Of a DNA stretch of 64,000 nucleotides, positions 1-9,240 are shown piece after piece. Position numbers and translations under genes: made by a program. Position 1 is the stretch's first letter. Each line of letters begins with the position of its first letter. The stretch is from JAPOXR01 sp965221935 (GTDB lineage: Bacteria; Pseudomonadota; Alphaproteobacteria; Rhodobacterales; Rhodobacteraceae). The stretch is from contig CBDCSZ010000001.1 of NCBI GenBank assembly GCA_965221935.1, positions 1 to 64,000 on the forward strand, in the 5' to 3' direction. The notes under the pieces were generated by a model that made no database searches, had not been told where the DNA came from, and was given only the letters and a program-made list of their open reading frames with translations.

Positions 1-621
1 CGCAAGAGCCGACAATTCACAAGGATCGATTTCCCCGCCTAACAGCCCCGGACAAGTGCCGCGGGCACGATTGCATTTCCAGCGTCCGTCACAGTCCGCA
101 GCCATTCGGGCGCCATTTTGATCTGCCTTGACCCGGCCTGCGGGCCGCGCCGAATGCGATATCGGATTCTGATACGCAATACCTGCGGCAATTCGTTGTT
201 TTTTCGTGAAAGCGTGACAGCAGGTTCCGGCCATTGACGATGTGGGTATTTCTGCAGTATCCAGTGAATTGCACAGTGGCGGGCGCCAGAACAATGTTCG
301 CGGTCATCGCATCGCAAACGCCTGCCCGTGCGGCACCGACAGGTGGAAATGGTTCATTCATCAGCGTCGGCAGCCAGGCTCAGCGACCATTGAAAGTTCC
401 ATTTCCCTATGAAATGGCCCCAAAATGCAGCCGCGGCGAACTGAACCGAGCGCCGTCATCATGTCGTCCAACCGACCCTGCTCCCAAAGACACCCAAACA
501 ACCGTCACATCTGATCTTCGTGTCCTGCATCGCCGGAAGCTGAATATGGAGATCTCATTCCCTTCGCTTGGCCGACCGGCGCCCCTGGCGCGCCCCTCGA
601 TCAAATGCGCCAAGCGGTCCC
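1..621. other. No gene recognised at the left edge
   Basis: I see no convincing coding frame here. The open frames are short and compositionally biased and none resembles a known family. One plus-strand frame is open from the left edge to about position 110 and could be the tail of a gene outside the window, but nothing supports that. The stretch lies downstream of the minus-strand GH2 gene. Confidence 0.4.
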
Positions 622-2940
622 TCAGTCTTCGTTCTCCGCGACCGGCGGCAAAGGTGCGGTTTTGGAGATGACGGGAGATGCCAAATCGGGCACCAGCGCC
701 TTGACCGCGGCCAAAGTGAGCGAGGCGGGAGCAAAGCGCGGCGTTTCGACCCGCAGCTCGACCGAACCGACAGAACCGTTCGATTCAATCCAGAATGCCG
801 CGGACCCGCCGCGCAGCGCAATCCGGTGCGGGCCAATCAGCTCGGCGGCGCCCTGCACCATAACCTGCACGGGATCGGTCAGAAACGGCATGACTGAATC
901 GCATTGATCCAGCGCCCTGACGACCACGCGGGTCTCATCCTTGACTCCCGCAAGCAACGCCCGGGAGTCAGCGCGAAGTTCGAGCGACGCCGGGATCGGC
1001 GATGCCGCCATTCGCGTTTCGGCCACAGTCCGGCCGCCGGAAAATCCCGTGAGACGCATATCTTCCCACGAACGACCCCACATGCCAAAGTCGCCGGCGG
1101 TGAAATCTCCGTGGCGGATCACAACCGGCGCATGCGGAAGATTCGGAAAACTGGCCCGGTCCGGCAAAAAACGCTGCGCGGGACCAAAACCAAGCTGCAG
1201 CTCCACCTCGTCGCAATTGGTCAGGACGATCAGCGGCAAGACCCCGCCGATACTTCGTTCTCCGAGCGACCAATAGGTCACCGGGGTTAAGACCGCTCCC
1301 GAATCGAGGCTGCCTTGGCTTGCATAAACCGACGCGGCAAATTTCGGCACCCGAAACATGTCGAGGACGCCGTGATGGCAGACCCTGTCTCCGGCGCCAA
1401 ATTCCTTGTGCGTGTTGTAATCAAACATGCACCAGCCGATGCAGCCGGCGATGTTCGGATCGCCGTAGGCGGCGTTCAAAACCTGAAGAAACCGCAGCAC
1501 ATGCTCTGCCTGCCGCTGCTCGCCGTCAAAGGATTTTGTCGGAAACATATGCCCGTTGAATTCGCACACGAGATACGGAGCCTTGTGCGGAAGTCCGGTC
1601 ACTTCAGACGGCGCCCGCAGCGCGATGCGGTGATGGTTGGCGCCCGGAAGCTCCTCGCTGCCGATAACAAAGTCATTCATCGTATAGACGTCTTCGAGCA
1701 GTTCGCTGTTTGCGATTTTGCGGACACCAGCCGTCTGTCGTGTCGGGTCCAACCGCCGGGCCACTTCATTTGTCGCTTGATAGAACAACCTGTCATCCGC
1801 CGATTCGTTGATTCGGACGCCCCACAGCACGATTGAAGGATGGTTCCAGTCGCGGCGGATCATGCGCTCGACGTTACGCAGCGACTCGCGTTTCCACTGT
1901 TCATCGCCGATATGCTGCCAGCCGGGGATCTCCTCGAACACCAGCAGGCCTGTCCGGTCGCAGTGATCGAGAAACCAAGGTGACTGCGGGTAGTGCGAAG
2001 TGCGCACCAGGTTGCAGTTCAGTTCAGATTTCAGGATTTCCGCATCGCGTTCCTGTGACCGGCGCCCCATCGCATAACCGACATAGGGAAATGATTGGTG
2101 GCGGTTCAGGCCTCTGATCTTGAGTTTTCTCCCGTTCAGCAAAAAACCCTCCGGCGTGAATTCCGCGCTGCGGAATCCAAAGACAGCCGACTTATGGTCG
2201 TGGCCGGATTCGGCTTCCAGGCTGACCTTGATGCTGTAGAGCTCCGGTCTGTCGATGTCCCAAAGCCCAATGCCGCTCAATTCGCCAATCTCGACACCTG
2301 TGGGGTTTTCGGTAATGGCCGCATCCACATGCGCGATTTCTTTCCCGTGCCTGTCGGCCAGTATTGCCCGCAGGCGGCCGCCGAGAAAGCCGTTGCCCTC
2401 CAACCAGCAGCGGATGCGCGCGCGTTTGCGCTCAGCCAATGGATCAGGGGTTTCGACCTTCAGATCGCCGATCCATGCGGGCCCGGTCAGGCGCAGCCAG
2501 ACATCGCGGTAGATTCCGGCATAAGTCAGATAGTCTATATGGCCGCCAAAGGGCGGAATATCCGGGTTTTCGCGGCCGTCTATAGTGACCGTTATCAGGT
2601 TTTCCCCATGGACCAGCCCGTCGGTCAACCGGGCTTCAAACGGAGTGTAGCCGTCCCGGTGGCTCTGAATCCGGCTGCCGTTCAAATGGACTTCGCCATC
2701 CGCCATCGCCCCGTCGAAGATCAAATGCGCTTCGGTTCCTTCGGGTTGCGCGTCCCAGTGCAGCAGCCGCTGGTAGCAGAACTTTCGCTGATACACCGAA
2801 TCATCGAAATAATTCAGAGGCAGATCGACAGCATTGTGCGGCAAGCGAACAGAACGGCCCTCGGCAAACGCCCGCAGCAGACTGGCGCGAAACCCGCTGT
2901 GAAAAACCCAGTTGTCATTGAATGGTGTGATGCTGCGCAT
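622..2940 (-). CDS. Glycoside hydrolase family 2 (beta-galactosidase/beta-glucuronidase type)
   Basis: A 772-residue GH2 enzyme that hydrolyses beta-linked galactosides, glucuronides or similar sugars. The start at 2940 gives MRSITPFNDNW, the usual beginning of the N-terminal jelly-roll domain; the frame opens 28 codons earlier. The sugar-binding domain spans about residues 1-160, then an immunoglobulin-like domain, then the TIM barrel. The acid/base Glu lies in the NE of WGVRINES, and the nucleophile Glu probably in LVCEFNGH. No signal peptide is seen, so it is probably cytoplasmic. Followed on the same strand by nothing within 600 bases and preceded by a GH4 gene. Exact substrate cannot be read from the sequence. 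Confidence 0.9.
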   Translation of the reverse strand: MRSITPFNDNWVFHSGFRASLLRAFAEGRSVRLPHNAVDLPLNYFDDSVYQRKFCYQRLLHWDAQPEGTEAHLIFDGAMADGEVHLNGSRIQSHRDGYTPFEARLTDGLVHGENLITVTIDGRENPDIPPFGGHIDYLTYAGIYRDVWLRLTGPAWIGDLKVETPDPLAERKRARIRCWLEGNGFLGGRLRAILADRHGKEIAHVDAAITENPTGVEIGELSGIGLWDIDRPELYSIKVSLEAESGHDHKSAVFGFRSAEFTPEGFLLNGRKLKIRGLNRHQSFPYVGYAMGRRSQERDAEILKSELNCNLVRTSHYPQSPWFLDHCDRTGLLVFEEIPGWQHIGDEQWKRESLRNVERMIRRDWNHPSIVLWGVRINESADDRLFYQATNEVARRLDPTRQTAGVRKIANSELLEDVYTMNDFVIGSEELPGANHHRIALRAPSEVTGLPHKAPYLVCEFNGHMFPTKSFDGEQRQAEHVLRFLQVLNAAYGDPNIAGCIGWCMFDYNTHKEFGAGDRVCHHGVLDMFRVPKFAASVYASQGSLDSGAVLTPVTYWSLGERSIGGVLPLIVLTNCDEVELQLGFGPAQRFLPDRASFPNLPHAPVVIRHGDFTAGDFGMWGRSWEDMRLTGFSGGRTVAETRMAASPIPASLELRADSRALLAGVKDETRVVVRALDQCDSVMPFLTDPVQVMVQGAAELIGPHRIALRGGSAAFWIESNGSVGSVELRVETPRFAPASLTLAAVKALVPDLASPVISKTAPLPPVAENED

Positions 2941-3135
2941 AAAGCCAATCCGTCCGTTCACTTTGGCTTGGTGAATTTGCCCCGGAACCCGCCGGCCGCG
3001 TCCGTCGCCAGTGGCATTCCGCATTGCAGCGCATTCACCGCGCCACCCGGGACATGTTGGAAAGATTTGCCGCCCGTTTCAACCGCTTTGCCTTTCAGTT
3101 GCCATTCACTCGGGCTCGGCGCGTTGCGCCGCCCG

Positions 3136-4509
3136 TTAACCCGCCTGTCGGCTGCCGCGTCCGTTCAGCCAGCCGGGCAGCCAATCCGCGTGTGCCTCGA
3201 TCAATTCGTCCACCATTGCGCAAATCTGCGCCGGGTCCAATTCAGCCGCTGTGTGGGGGTCCATCAGTGCAGCGTGGTATACGTGATCGCGCCGCTCGCC
3301 AATCAAGGCGCCTACGGTCAATTCCTGCACATTGATGTTGGTTCGCATCAGAGCGGTCAGCTGAGGCGGCAGCTTTCCGACCGCGCTGGGCTGAATCCCG
3401 TTGCGGTCGACCAGACACGGCACTTCGACACAACAGCCCGCCGGAAGCGACTCGATCAGATTTCGATTTGGCAGGTTTCCATAGATCTCCGAGGGGTCGC
3501 CGGTCCAAACCGAATTGATGATGTCGGATGCGTATTCGCGGCTTTGGCTGACTTCGATCCTGTCAGTTTCCCGCAATTTCCGCGACTGGGTTTTCCACTC
3601 TTCGATCTGCTCTTCGCACCGCATAATGTATTCGTCGAGCGGGATTTTGTACCTTTCGAGCAGATCTGCCCGGCCCTTTTTGATGAACCAGGGAACGTAT
3701 TCGGAAAAGTGTTCCGAGCTTTCGGTCACGAAATATCCGAGAAGTTTCATAACCTCGTAGCGGGCGATATTCGGGCAGCGCGGGTTCGAATCGTTGGGCT
3801 TCGGAATCCTGCCATCCGCATACCCGCTCAGCAATCTTGGATAGAGGTCGCGGCGGCTCCCGTCCGCGAGCATTTCTTCAAACCGCAGGAAAAAGGCGAC
3901 GTGATTGATTCCCGCGCAAAGGTAACTGATGCGTTCGATCGGAATGTCCAGATCACGCGCCAATTCCCCGGCTGTCCCTTGAACGGAGTGGCAGAGCCCG
4001 ACAACACGGATGTCCGGGAACCTTTCTGCAATCGCCCAGCAGTTAATGGCCATCGGATTCACATACTGAAGCAGGGTGGCGTCAGGACAGCGCCGCATCA
4101 TGTCGTCGCAGAGGCTCCAAAGATGCGGAACGGTTCGGAGACCGCGCATGATGCCGCCAATGCCGATTGTGTCCCCTATCGTCTGGCGCAAACCGTATTT
4201 TTTCGGAATCTCGAAGTCGTTCACAGTGCCGGGGCGATACCCGGCGATTTGGAATGCCACGATGACGAAGTCGGCGCCGTCAATTGCTTCCCGCTGGCAC
4301 CCGTGGGCCGACACAACAGCTTCAACCCCGAGCGACGCAACGAGTTTTTTGGCAACGAGTTCTGCGTCTTCCAGCCTGCCGCGGTCGATATCCATGAGGG
4401 AGATGTGCGCATTGGCCAGCGCAGTGCGCTGCAGCACATCTCCCACGATGTTTTTCATGAAGACAGTCGATCCCGCCCCAATGAATGCGATCTTCGGCCG
4501 TGCCGCCAT
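3136..4509 (-). CDS. Glycoside hydrolase family 4 (alpha-galactosidase/6-phospho-glycosidase type)
   Basis: A 457-residue GH4 enzyme, of the family that uses NAD+ and a divalent metal and cleaves glycosides by an oxidation-elimination route. The start at 4509 (MAARPKIAFIGAGS) puts the dinucleotide-binding GAGS at residues 11-14. NP at 151-152, the metal-ligand CHS at 173-175 and INH at 201-203 are in family positions. Length matches MelA-like members. It lies 195 bases upstream of the GH2 gene on the same strand, so the two may be co-transcribed for galactoside use. Alpha-galactosidase is the likeliest activity; glucosidase or glucuronidase is possible. Confidence 0.88.
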   Translation of the reverse strand: MAARPKIAFIGAGSTVFMKNIVGDVLQRTALANAHISLMDIDRGRLEDAELVAKKLVASLGVEAVVSAHGCQREAIDGADFVIVAFQIAGYRPGTVNDFEIPKKYGLRQTIGDTIGIGGIMRGLRTVPHLWSLCDDMMRRCPDATLLQYVNPMAINCWAIAERFPDIRVVGLCHSVQGTAGELARDLDIPIERISYLCAGINHVAFFLRFEEMLADGSRRDLYPRLLSGYADGRIPKPNDSNPRCPNIARYEVMKLLGYFVTESSEHFSEYVPWFIKKGRADLLERYKIPLDEYIMRCEEQIEEWKTQSRKLRETDRIEVSQSREYASDIINSVWTGDPSEIYGNLPNRNLIESLPAGCCVEVPCLVDRNGIQPSAVGKLPPQLTALMRTNINVQELTVGALIGERRDHVYHAALMDPHTAAELDPAQICAMVDELIEAHADWLPGWLNGRGSRQAG

Positions 4510-4994
4510 GCGACCTATCCCGTTCAAATGCGTCGCCAGCTGCGCAATCAGCCATATGCGTGACCGTGCGCCGCAGAATCTATATGTTGCGAATTCGATT
4601 TGGCACTGCAACCGGGAAACAGCAAATCGTGCGCAGCCAGAACCGTTCTGCCAGTCGCACCGGACGTATGTGGACGCCCCCCTGAGCGCAACCGGGAATC
4701 TCGGCAATGCAGGAAGCCTGCAGTCGGGCGCTGTCGTATGTCCGGCCTCTCAGATGCGGCGCTTTCGGCCGCGGGCCCGCATGGTGTTCGCGGACCGGAT
4801 CCAAATCGCTCTTGCGGGCTCGAAGCCCTGCGGCTGTTCCTGGTTCTTCCGGCCCCGTCTTTCCGACTCTTGCCCCTGCGCTGTCCTTCGCTCCCGGCGC
4901 ACAGTCCGGGGGCCGCCGGATCACGCCCCGGAGGGCGCGGCGGCCGTCCCGAATTCTCTCCTTCCTCAGTTTCCTCTTTCTCTCCAGGCAGCCG
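4510..4994. other. Non-coding stretch between GH4 and the IS110 fragment
   Basis: No gene is supported. Part of this stretch must be the 3' untranslated end of the IS110-type element whose transposase stops at 4995, but the element terminus cannot be placed from one copy. The GH4 promoter should lie just above 4509. Confidence 0.5.
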
Positions 4995-5858
4995 TCAAGA
5001 CGCCGCGCCAGCCCGGTAAGTGTCGCTCCGCACGGAAAGCGCCCAGATGATCCGGGCCATCTTGTTCGCCAGGGCCACCGCGGCCACCTTGAACGGCTTC
5101 TCCTCGACCATCCTCCGCAGCCAGGGATCCGCGATCTCACGGCCCCTCCTGTGCCGCAGCACGGCGACCGCCCCTTGAACCAGCAGGCTCCTGATGTCGC
5201 GCTGCCCCATCTTCGTGATCCGCCCGAGCCTCTGCCGGCCGGCGGTCGAATGCTGACGCGGGGTCAGGCCCGTCCAGGCGGAGAAGTCCCTGCCGCTGCG
5301 GAAGCTCTCCATCGGCGGCGCGAACGCGTGCACCGCCATCGCGCAGACCGGCCCGATCCCGGGTATTGTCATCAGGTTCCGGATGTCCTCCCGCTCCCGC
5401 GAGCGGCGCTTCAGCTCGCGGTCCAGCTCCGCGATCCGCCCGCTCAGGGCGCCGGTCTGCTCAAACAGCATCTCCGCGGACTGCTGAACCAGCTCCGGAA
5501 CCCCTTCGGCGGCCTTCTCCAGCTCAGATCTCAGAGCCTCCACATTGGCCACGCCGCGGGCCGACACCAGGCCGAACTCCGCGAGATGGCCGCGCAGCGC
5601 GTTCACGGTCTGCGTGCGCTGCCGCACGAAAAGAGCGCGGGTCCGGAACAGCATCGCGTCGGCCTGGGCCGCTTCCGGCTTCACCGCCACGAACCGCATG
5701 GTCGGCCGCTGCGCCGCCTCCACGATCGCCGCCGCGTCGTTCGCGTCGCTCTTCTGCCGCTTGACGAAGGGCTTCACATACACCGGCGGGATCAGCCTGC
5801 ACTCATGTCCCTTGGCGATGATCTGACGGCCCCAGTGGTGAGCACCGCCGCAGGCCTC
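4995..5858 (-). pseudogene. IS110 transposase A, C-terminal part
   Basis: It encodes 287 residues from the catalytic Glu (EACGGAHHW) through the Asp pair in KSDANDAA to the IPGIGP and C-terminal transposase domain ending in TYRAGAAS. An in-frame stop lies just upstream of the EAC motif, inside the adjoining element, so this fragment lacks the N-terminal 52 or so residues that are found at 7155-7203 and 8059-8169. It is not functional as it stands. Confidence 0.85.
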
Positions 5859-7154
5859 GTATGTTCAGAGAATCAGAAGTGAACGCAAAAGGTGGCTGTG
5901 GATAAGTTGAGCGCGGATTCCTGTGGAAAACCCGTCGCTTGCATGCCACCGCCTCTCCGGTTCATTCCTGTGTCGGGACCGCCGCCGCCAGGGCCTGGCG
6001 GCGGCGGTGCGGGGCCAGGCCCCGCAGGACGGGTCGGACCGGTCAGGCCTTGGATCATCGGATCCGTGATGGAGCGTGGTCGGCCCGCCCTCCCTTCAGC
6101 CTCCCGGGTCCTGAATGGATGCCTGGGTTCAAGAACCGGATCATCGCGAGGATAGGAGCGGGAGACCATGACCATCGTAGCCGCCGGAATCGACGTCAGC
6201 AAGAAAACACTTAACATCCATCTCAACGGCAGGGACGACACCGCCGCCAACGACAGGGACGGCTTCCGCAAGGTCGCCCGTATCCTCAGGGACGGCGGGG
6301 CGGAGCGGGTCGTCCTGGAGGCCACGGGACGGATGCACCGGGCCCTCTTCCAGTCGCTGCATGACCGCGGCTTCCCGGTCTGCGTGGTCAACCCCCGCCA
6401 GTCCCGGGACTTCGCCAGGGCCAGCGGCGAGCTGGCGAAGACGGACCGGGTCGACGCCAGGGCGCTGGCCGCCTTCGGGGCCGCGTTTCCGGACATGGCG
6501 CCCGCGGCGCCGGCCGGCGTGACGGTCGACCGGCTCCGCGACATGCTCGTGTTGCGGGAGAAGCTCGTCGACCAGCGCACGGAACTGAAGGCGGCATTCG
6601 ACGAGGTCGGCGATCCGGCTCCGGACGGGCCGGTCCCGAAAATCCTCTCGGAGCTTGACGCCGGCGTCCGCGAGTATGACCGGCGGATCGGGGAGCTGAT
6701 CCTGACGCAGACGTCGGCGCTGGCCGACGCCGTGAGCCGCGTGGCGAACTCGGTTCCCGCGGCCCGGGCGCGGCTGCGGCCGGGACGGTCATTCCCGCGC
6801 CGGTCCCAAAAACCCGTCGGAAAGTGGCAGCGGAGACGACACCAGACCGCGTGACCTGAAACCGAACCTTGCCGGAAAAGGGGCGAAGCCGCTCCGGAAA
6901 TGGCGCGCCCCCTTAAGGAAATGACGCCGAATCGTTAAGGAAATGCCATTGGGCTGACGCCCGCGCGGGCCGCGTCCCGCGGCCGTCCGCGGGGCACGAA
7001 ACGAATCAGGCGCGCCGGTCACGTCACCGCGGCCGGCCTGCCTTGGCATGCCCGCATGGCGCCCGCCTGTGGACAGGGATGTGGAAAACCCGGATCGGGA
7101 TCACTGAAAACCGCAGAAAAAGACTGAATCCCCGCTTGACTTCATACATGGATG
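5859..7154 (+). mobile_element. Second IS110-like element (B) inserted in transposase A
   Basis: About 1.3 kb that separates the two halves of the VVM-EAC codon region of transposase A. The codon GAG is present on both sides (7155-7157 and 5856-5858), which sets the boundaries. It carries one plus-strand IS110-type gene (6168-6854). A 13-bp direct repeat, TGTGGAAAACCCG, sits near each end (5922-5934 and 7080-7092). About 300 bases on each side of the gene are non-coding. No clear terminal inverted repeat is visible, as is common in IS110. Confidence 0.65.
6168..6854 (+). pseudogene. IS110-family transposase B, truncated after the DEDD domain
   Basis: It encodes 228 residues beginning MTIVAAGIDVSKKT. 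The DEDD nuclease residues are visible: Asp in GIDVS, Glu in VLEATG and two Asp in KTDRVDA. The family's second domain, which starts with a VPGIGP-like motif and carries the nucleophilic Ser, is missing. The frame changes to low-complexity Arg-rich sequence right after ANSVP and stops, giving about two thirds of the usual 320-350 residues. I therefore call it a decayed transposase. A Shine-Dalgarno-like GGAGCGGGAG precedes the ATG. Confidence 0.75.
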
Positions 7155-7203
7155 CTCCATCACGACCAGGCACGGCGGCAGATCCTTCAGGAACGGCAGG
7201 AAC
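7155..7203 (-). pseudogene. IS110 transposase A, middle piece (downstream exon of the intron)
   Basis: Forty-nine bases that read FLPFLKDLPPCLVVME after the first base, the segment that in IS110 proteins links the N-terminal Asp motif to the catalytic Glu. It lies between the 3' end of the intron-like sequence and the boundary of element B. The piece was identified by continuity of the IS110 sequence across the two insertions. Confidence 0.75.
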
Positions 7204-8058
7204 GTCGGGTAGGACACTGGCGCGCGCACCATAGGTCACGTTTCCAGCGTCCCCCCTAAAATTCCGGACTTCCGGTTTTCCCGGGTCCGGCTTCAAGCGT
7301 CAGGCACCCCCGCAGGAGTTCGTTACGGTGCCTTCCGCGACATCCGCCACGCTCAAGGCTGACCCAGCCATACCCGTGGCATCATCCCGCGTTTACGCCG
7401 CCCTTCGGCTCGACAGCGCCACCCCTTTCAACCGGGGTGGTATCCTCGGTCGGCGCCGGGCTCTGAGTCCCGGCATGACCTGCCGTCTTCGCCACCTGAG
7501 CCCAGAGGCCCTCGCTCCGGACGGGTTGTGTTATTCCGTCCATCACCGCTTAATCGGCCTCATCCGCCAGTCAGGAGGACTCCGCGTCCTTTCCCGTACT
7601 CCGGTTATGGACACGGTCCTTGACATTCGAGGGTCACAACATCCTGTCTGTCCTCCTCACCTTCCGGACTTTCACCACTGAACCCTCCGGGATTGCCGCC
7701 ACCTGTACGCCGGGCGATCCGATGCGTGCATCTCAGTTCTTCCGCACCGGCACTGGCCATCGGGCAGAGCGGAAACCCTTGGCATCCTCCAATACCCCCG
7801 CAAGTCGGATTCCATGCGGGGAGCGTTTTTTCGACGCTTCATACGGACGTTCGCTTTCGCTACGGCCCTCCCGGTTGTTCGCCTCCCTGTCCGACCGGAC
7901 CAGAGGGACATCGTCCTCCCAGCCCACAGAGGCTTTTACGTCCCCGCTTCCGGACGCCGGGTCACCCCGACACCCGTGGGGATATGACTACGACGCCAAA
8001 CTGAGAATTGCGCCGGCGGGACTTCCACCCGCAAGTTCAGCAGCTAGTCTCGCTGCAC
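7204..8058 (-). ncRNA. ORF-less group II intron-like sequence, copy 1
   Basis: The 855 bases are identical as far as I can compare with 56166-57020. Read on the minus strand it begins GTGCAGCGAGAC, close to the group II GUGYG start, with an immediate GCAGC/GCTGC hairpin. Near the 3' end are a domain V-like hairpin (AGC triad, CCGGAC paired to GTCCGG, AA bulge, A-rich loop) and a domain VI-like stem (GGACGCTGG/CCAGTGTCC) with an unpaired A seven bases from a terminal AC. No reverse transcriptase frame is present. It interrupts an IS110 transposase gene. The open frames inside it are not protein-like. An identification by pattern; a covariance-model search would decide it. Confidence 0.75.
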
Positions 8059-8169
8059 CCCGCCCCGCCCCAGCTTCTTCACAAAAACCGGCCTGCCGCA
8101 GGCCGTCGATCCGTGCAGCTGAAAAACTCTCTTTGAAATGTCGACACCGACTATGCTAACCTTTTCCAT
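8059..8169 (-). pseudogene. IS110 transposase A, N-terminal piece (upstream exon of the intron)
   Basis: Thirty-seven codons, from ATG at 8169 (MEKVSIVGVDISKRVFQLHG) to KKLGRGG at the intron boundary. The VGVDISK motif holds the first catalytic Asp of IS110 DEDD transposases. AGGAG lies seven bases upstream of the ATG, a good ribosome-binding site. Joining this directly to 7203 leaves the frame out by one base because of an extra G in the G-rich run at the junction. Confidence 0.75.
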
Positions 8170-8331
8170 GGACGTCTCCTCTCTGTTTTAACGCGCAGCT
8201 CGTCTGGCGTTTTTCTCTGGCGCACTGTGACGCCGTTCGGAGGGGGCGTCCACTCCATCGCTCTTTGAACAGGGAGGAGCTTTCGGGAATCCATGCGGTG
8301 TCGCTGGCGCCGCGAAACTGGAGGCCGGACG

Positions 8332-9240
8332 ATGGCAGCTGACTGGATTGCAGTGGACTGGGGCACGTCCAACATTCGTGCCTGGATGATCAACAGCGAT
8401 GAATCTGTTCTCTCGTCTGACGCATCCGACAACGGCATGGCGCAGCTGCGGCCCAATGAGTTTGAGACTGCGCTGCTCGAATTGGTCGGGGGTTGGCTCA
8501 AAACTGGCCGCCGCACCGAAATCATTGTCTGCGGAATGGCAGGTGCGAAAACAGGGTGGATCGAAGCCCCATATCGCAGCGCTCCCTGCCCTCCGCTTGC
8601 CAGCGGTGAAACCGTTTCGCCCATTGTCCGGGATGCACGGCTGGATGTCAGCATTGTGCCGGGCGTCAAGACCGACAATCCCGGCCATGACGTCATGCGG
8701 GGAGAGGAGGTACAGGTCGCTGGCTATCTTGCCGGCGCCCCGGAGTTTGAAGGTGTCCTCTGCATGCCGGGAACCCACACCAAATGGGTGCATGTCAAGA
8801 ATGGGGAAATCGTCAGTTTCCGCACCTATATGAGCGGCGAACTGTTCAGTATACTCAGCCGGCACTCCGTTCTTGGTCCTTGCCTCGCCGCAGACGGCTG
8901 GAACGAAGCCGAATTCCTGACGGCGGTGGACACGGTTATGTGCCGGCCGGAATCGCTGGCGAGCCAGTTTTTTGGAATTCGCGCAGCCTCGTTGATTGCG
9001 GGTTTGCCGCCCGTCAATGCGACGTCCAGACTTTCCGGCTGTCTGATCGGCGCCGAGATAGCGGCCGCCAAACAATATTGGCTTGGGCGGGAAATCGTGA
9101 TTATCGGCGCCGAACGGATCGCAGGCGCCTATTTGAGCGCTATGACACAGGTCGGCGCACAACCGAAAACGGCCGACACGACCCAAGTGACGCTTGCCGG
9201 TTTTTTTGCCTTCAAGCAACTGAGAGCAGGCTGCCCGTGA
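8332..9240 (+). CDS. dgoK: 2-dehydro-3-deoxygalactonokinase
   Basis: A 302-residue sugar kinase that phosphorylates 2-keto-3-deoxygalactonate with ATP in the De Ley-Doudoroff pathway. The start at 8332 gives MAADWIAVDWGTSN, in which DWGTSN is the phosphate-binding motif of the ASKHA fold; the open frame 13 codons earlier adds only Arg-rich sequence. GMAGAKTGW, MPGTHTKW and IGAERIAGAY fit the family. The stop overlaps the dgoA start in GTGA, so the two are translationally coupled. The flanking IS110 debris ends about 160 bases upstream, so any original 5' neighbours may have been displaced. Confidence 0.92.
   Translation: MAADWIAVDWGTSNIRAWMINSDESVLSSDASDNGMAQLRPNEFETALLELVGGWLKTGRRTEIIVCGMAGAKTGWIEAPYRSAPCPPLASGETVSPIVRDARLDVSIVPGVKTDNPGHDVMRGEEVQVAGYLAGAPEFEGVLCMPGTHTKWVHVKNGEIVSFRTYMSGELFSILSRHSVLGPCLAADGWNEAEFLTAVDTVMCRPESLASQFFGIRAASLIAGLPPVNATSRLSGCLIGAEIAAAKQYWLGREIVIIGAERIAGAYLSAMTQVGAQPKTADTTQVTLAGFFAFKQLRAGCP

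Larger units (their letters stand above)
4995..8169 (-). mobile_element. IS110-family insertion sequence (A), split by an inner element and an intron
   Basis: The transposase coding sequence can be reassembled from three pieces on the minus strand: 8169-8059, 7203-7155 and 5858-4995. Together they give about 340 residues, the normal IS110 size, with the DEDD catalytic Asp in GVDIS, Glu in VMEAC and the Asp pair in KSDANDAA. The gaps are an 855-nt group II intron-like sequence (7204-8058) and a second IS110-like element (5859-7154) flanked by the trinucleotide CTC. The true ends of the element lie beyond the coding span and cannot be defined from one copy. Confidence 0.8.

Noticed and set aside
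2095..4563. An 822-codon open frame on the plus strand opposite the GH2 and GH4 genes
   Set aside because: It is the shadow of two clear minus-strand genes in GC-rich DNA and resembles no family.
5897..5905. A perfect DnaA-box match (TGTGGATAA) as a replication origin signal
   Set aside because: It is a single box within a mobile element, with no cluster of boxes, AT-rich region or origin-linked genes.
7328..7681. The 117-codon frame in each intron copy as a protein gene
   Set aside because: It lies in the structured RNA body, has no ribosome-binding site and no family resemblance; other frames in the same stretch are equally open.
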